A stretch of DNA of 5,801 bases from Desulfoprunum sp. (GTDB taxonomy: Bacteria; Desulfobacterota; Desulfobulbia; Desulfobulbales; Desulfocapsaceae), in NCBI GenBank assembly GCA_030696435.1, contig JAUYSF010000444.1, forward strand, positions 1 through 5,801, in the 5' to 3' direction. The translations under genes and the position numbers were made by a program. The notes under the pieces are model-generated. The model had not been told where the DNA came from. It searched no databases and was given only the letters and a program-made list of their open reading frames with translations. Shown in pieces: positions 5,390 through 5,801 of the stretch. Every line of letters starts with the position of its first letter. Positions within the stretch are counted from its first letter, which is position 1.

Positions 5390-5801
5390 ATGGCTGCAAT
5401 CAACTCATTTTATTTCTGTTGCCTGATATGCACAGCATTTCTGAGCGGCTGTGCGCTCTCGGGCAGCAAGTACTATCCCGTCACCGATTATGCCCCACGG
5501 CAAAGTACCATGGGATTTTCAATCACCCCTCCGCCGGGGAAAGGTTGGTTTGAAAGACACCAGGAAGACAGCCTGTATTATCTCAAAAAGACCCGGCCAC
5601 AGCTCTATTCAATCTATACGAAAGCCACGGAAATTCATGTAGCTAAAGCCTTTCGCCTGACGAAAGATTTTCATGAGTATGTAAAAAGTCGCAAAGAGTT
5701 CCGCCAGCCTCCGGTGGGCTATCGCAATATCGAGTTCCGTTATGCAGATATTGATAAGCTTTCACCTTTCTGTGTTCGTTACAGTAATACATTCGAAGAT
5801 C
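5390..5801 (+). CDS. Lipoprotein of unknown family (5' part, runs off the window)
   Basis: The open frame from ATG 5390 runs to the window end (137 codons and one base) without a stop. The N-terminus MAAINSFYFCCLICTAF-LSGC is a hydrophobic signal ending in a lipobox, with lipidation expected at C21. Signal peptidase II cleavage would give a membrane-anchored periplasmic or outer-membrane-facing protein. The n-region lacks the usual Lys/Arg, which is slightly atypical. The mature part carries ITPPPGKGWFERH (about 45-57), LYYLKKTRPQLYSIYTKA, and IEFRYADIDKLSPFCVRYS near the end; I recognise no domain. An AGG at 5375-5377 is 12 bases before the ATG, a rather wide spacing. A GTG at 5336 in the same frame would lengthen it but would put 18 non-signal residues ahead of the signal. 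It is divergent from the kinase gene and has its own promoter. Function unknown. Confidence 0.75.
   Translation, partial: MAAINSFYFCCLICTAFLSGCALSGSKYYPVTDYAPRQSTMGFSITPPPGKGWFERHQEDSLYYLKKTRPQLYSIYTKATEIHVAKAFRLTKDFHEYVKSRKEFRQPPVGYRNIEFRYADIDKLSPFCVRYSNTFED

Overview
The window reads as chromosomal core DNA from a Gram-negative, sigma-54-using bacterium of moderate GC. A Desulfobacterota (former Deltaproteobacteria) host such as a Desulfobulbales sulfate reducer is a reasonable guess. The guess rests on the combination of an LL-diaminopimelate aminotransferase-like C-terminus, an IspH of the non-mevalonate isoprenoid pathway, a universal stress protein, a DctB/DctD-type two-component pair and a lipobox lipoprotein. 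No marker in the window fixes the taxonomy. I see no tRNA, rRNA, CRISPR array, insertion sequence or prophage gene.

Layout, left to right. Bases 1-108 (+) are the last 35 codons of a PLP-dependent aminotransferase of DapL type. They are followed 22 bases later by a 47-codon small gene (131-274, +) with a GTG start and a strong ribosome binding site. A convergent minus-strand block follows: ispH (314-1267), preceded in its transcription direction by a universal stress protein gene (1319-1810). The two are 51 bases apart with no visible terminator between them, so they are probably co-transcribed. The USP upstream region (1811-1998) holds a perfect 7+7 inverted repeat, a candidate -10 box, and a hairpin plus T8 run that probably ends the next transcript.

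That next transcript, also on the minus strand, is a sensor kinase (3359-5206) followed after only 4 bases by its response regulator (1999-3354). The kinase has two membrane segments around a large periplasmic Cache/PDC sensor, then a coiled coil and HisKA/HATPase domains. The regulator is REC, sigma-54 AAA+ and Fis-type HTH. Both proteins most resemble DctB/DctD, the C4-dicarboxylate sensing pair. No transporter gene and no convincing sigma-54 promoter lies in the window, so the target is elsewhere.

The right end carries a divergent plus-strand gene (5390 to beyond 5801) for a lipoprotein of a family I do not recognise. A sigma-70-like promoter, a 19-base AT-rich palindrome over its -10 region and a leader hairpin precede it.

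Nothing amounts to a clear undescribed system. The best second looks are the small downstream gene, the two palindromes at promoter positions, the GAFTDA variant in the sigma-54 contact loop of the regulator, the altered glycine in the USP nucleotide-binding signature, and the unknown lipoprotein.
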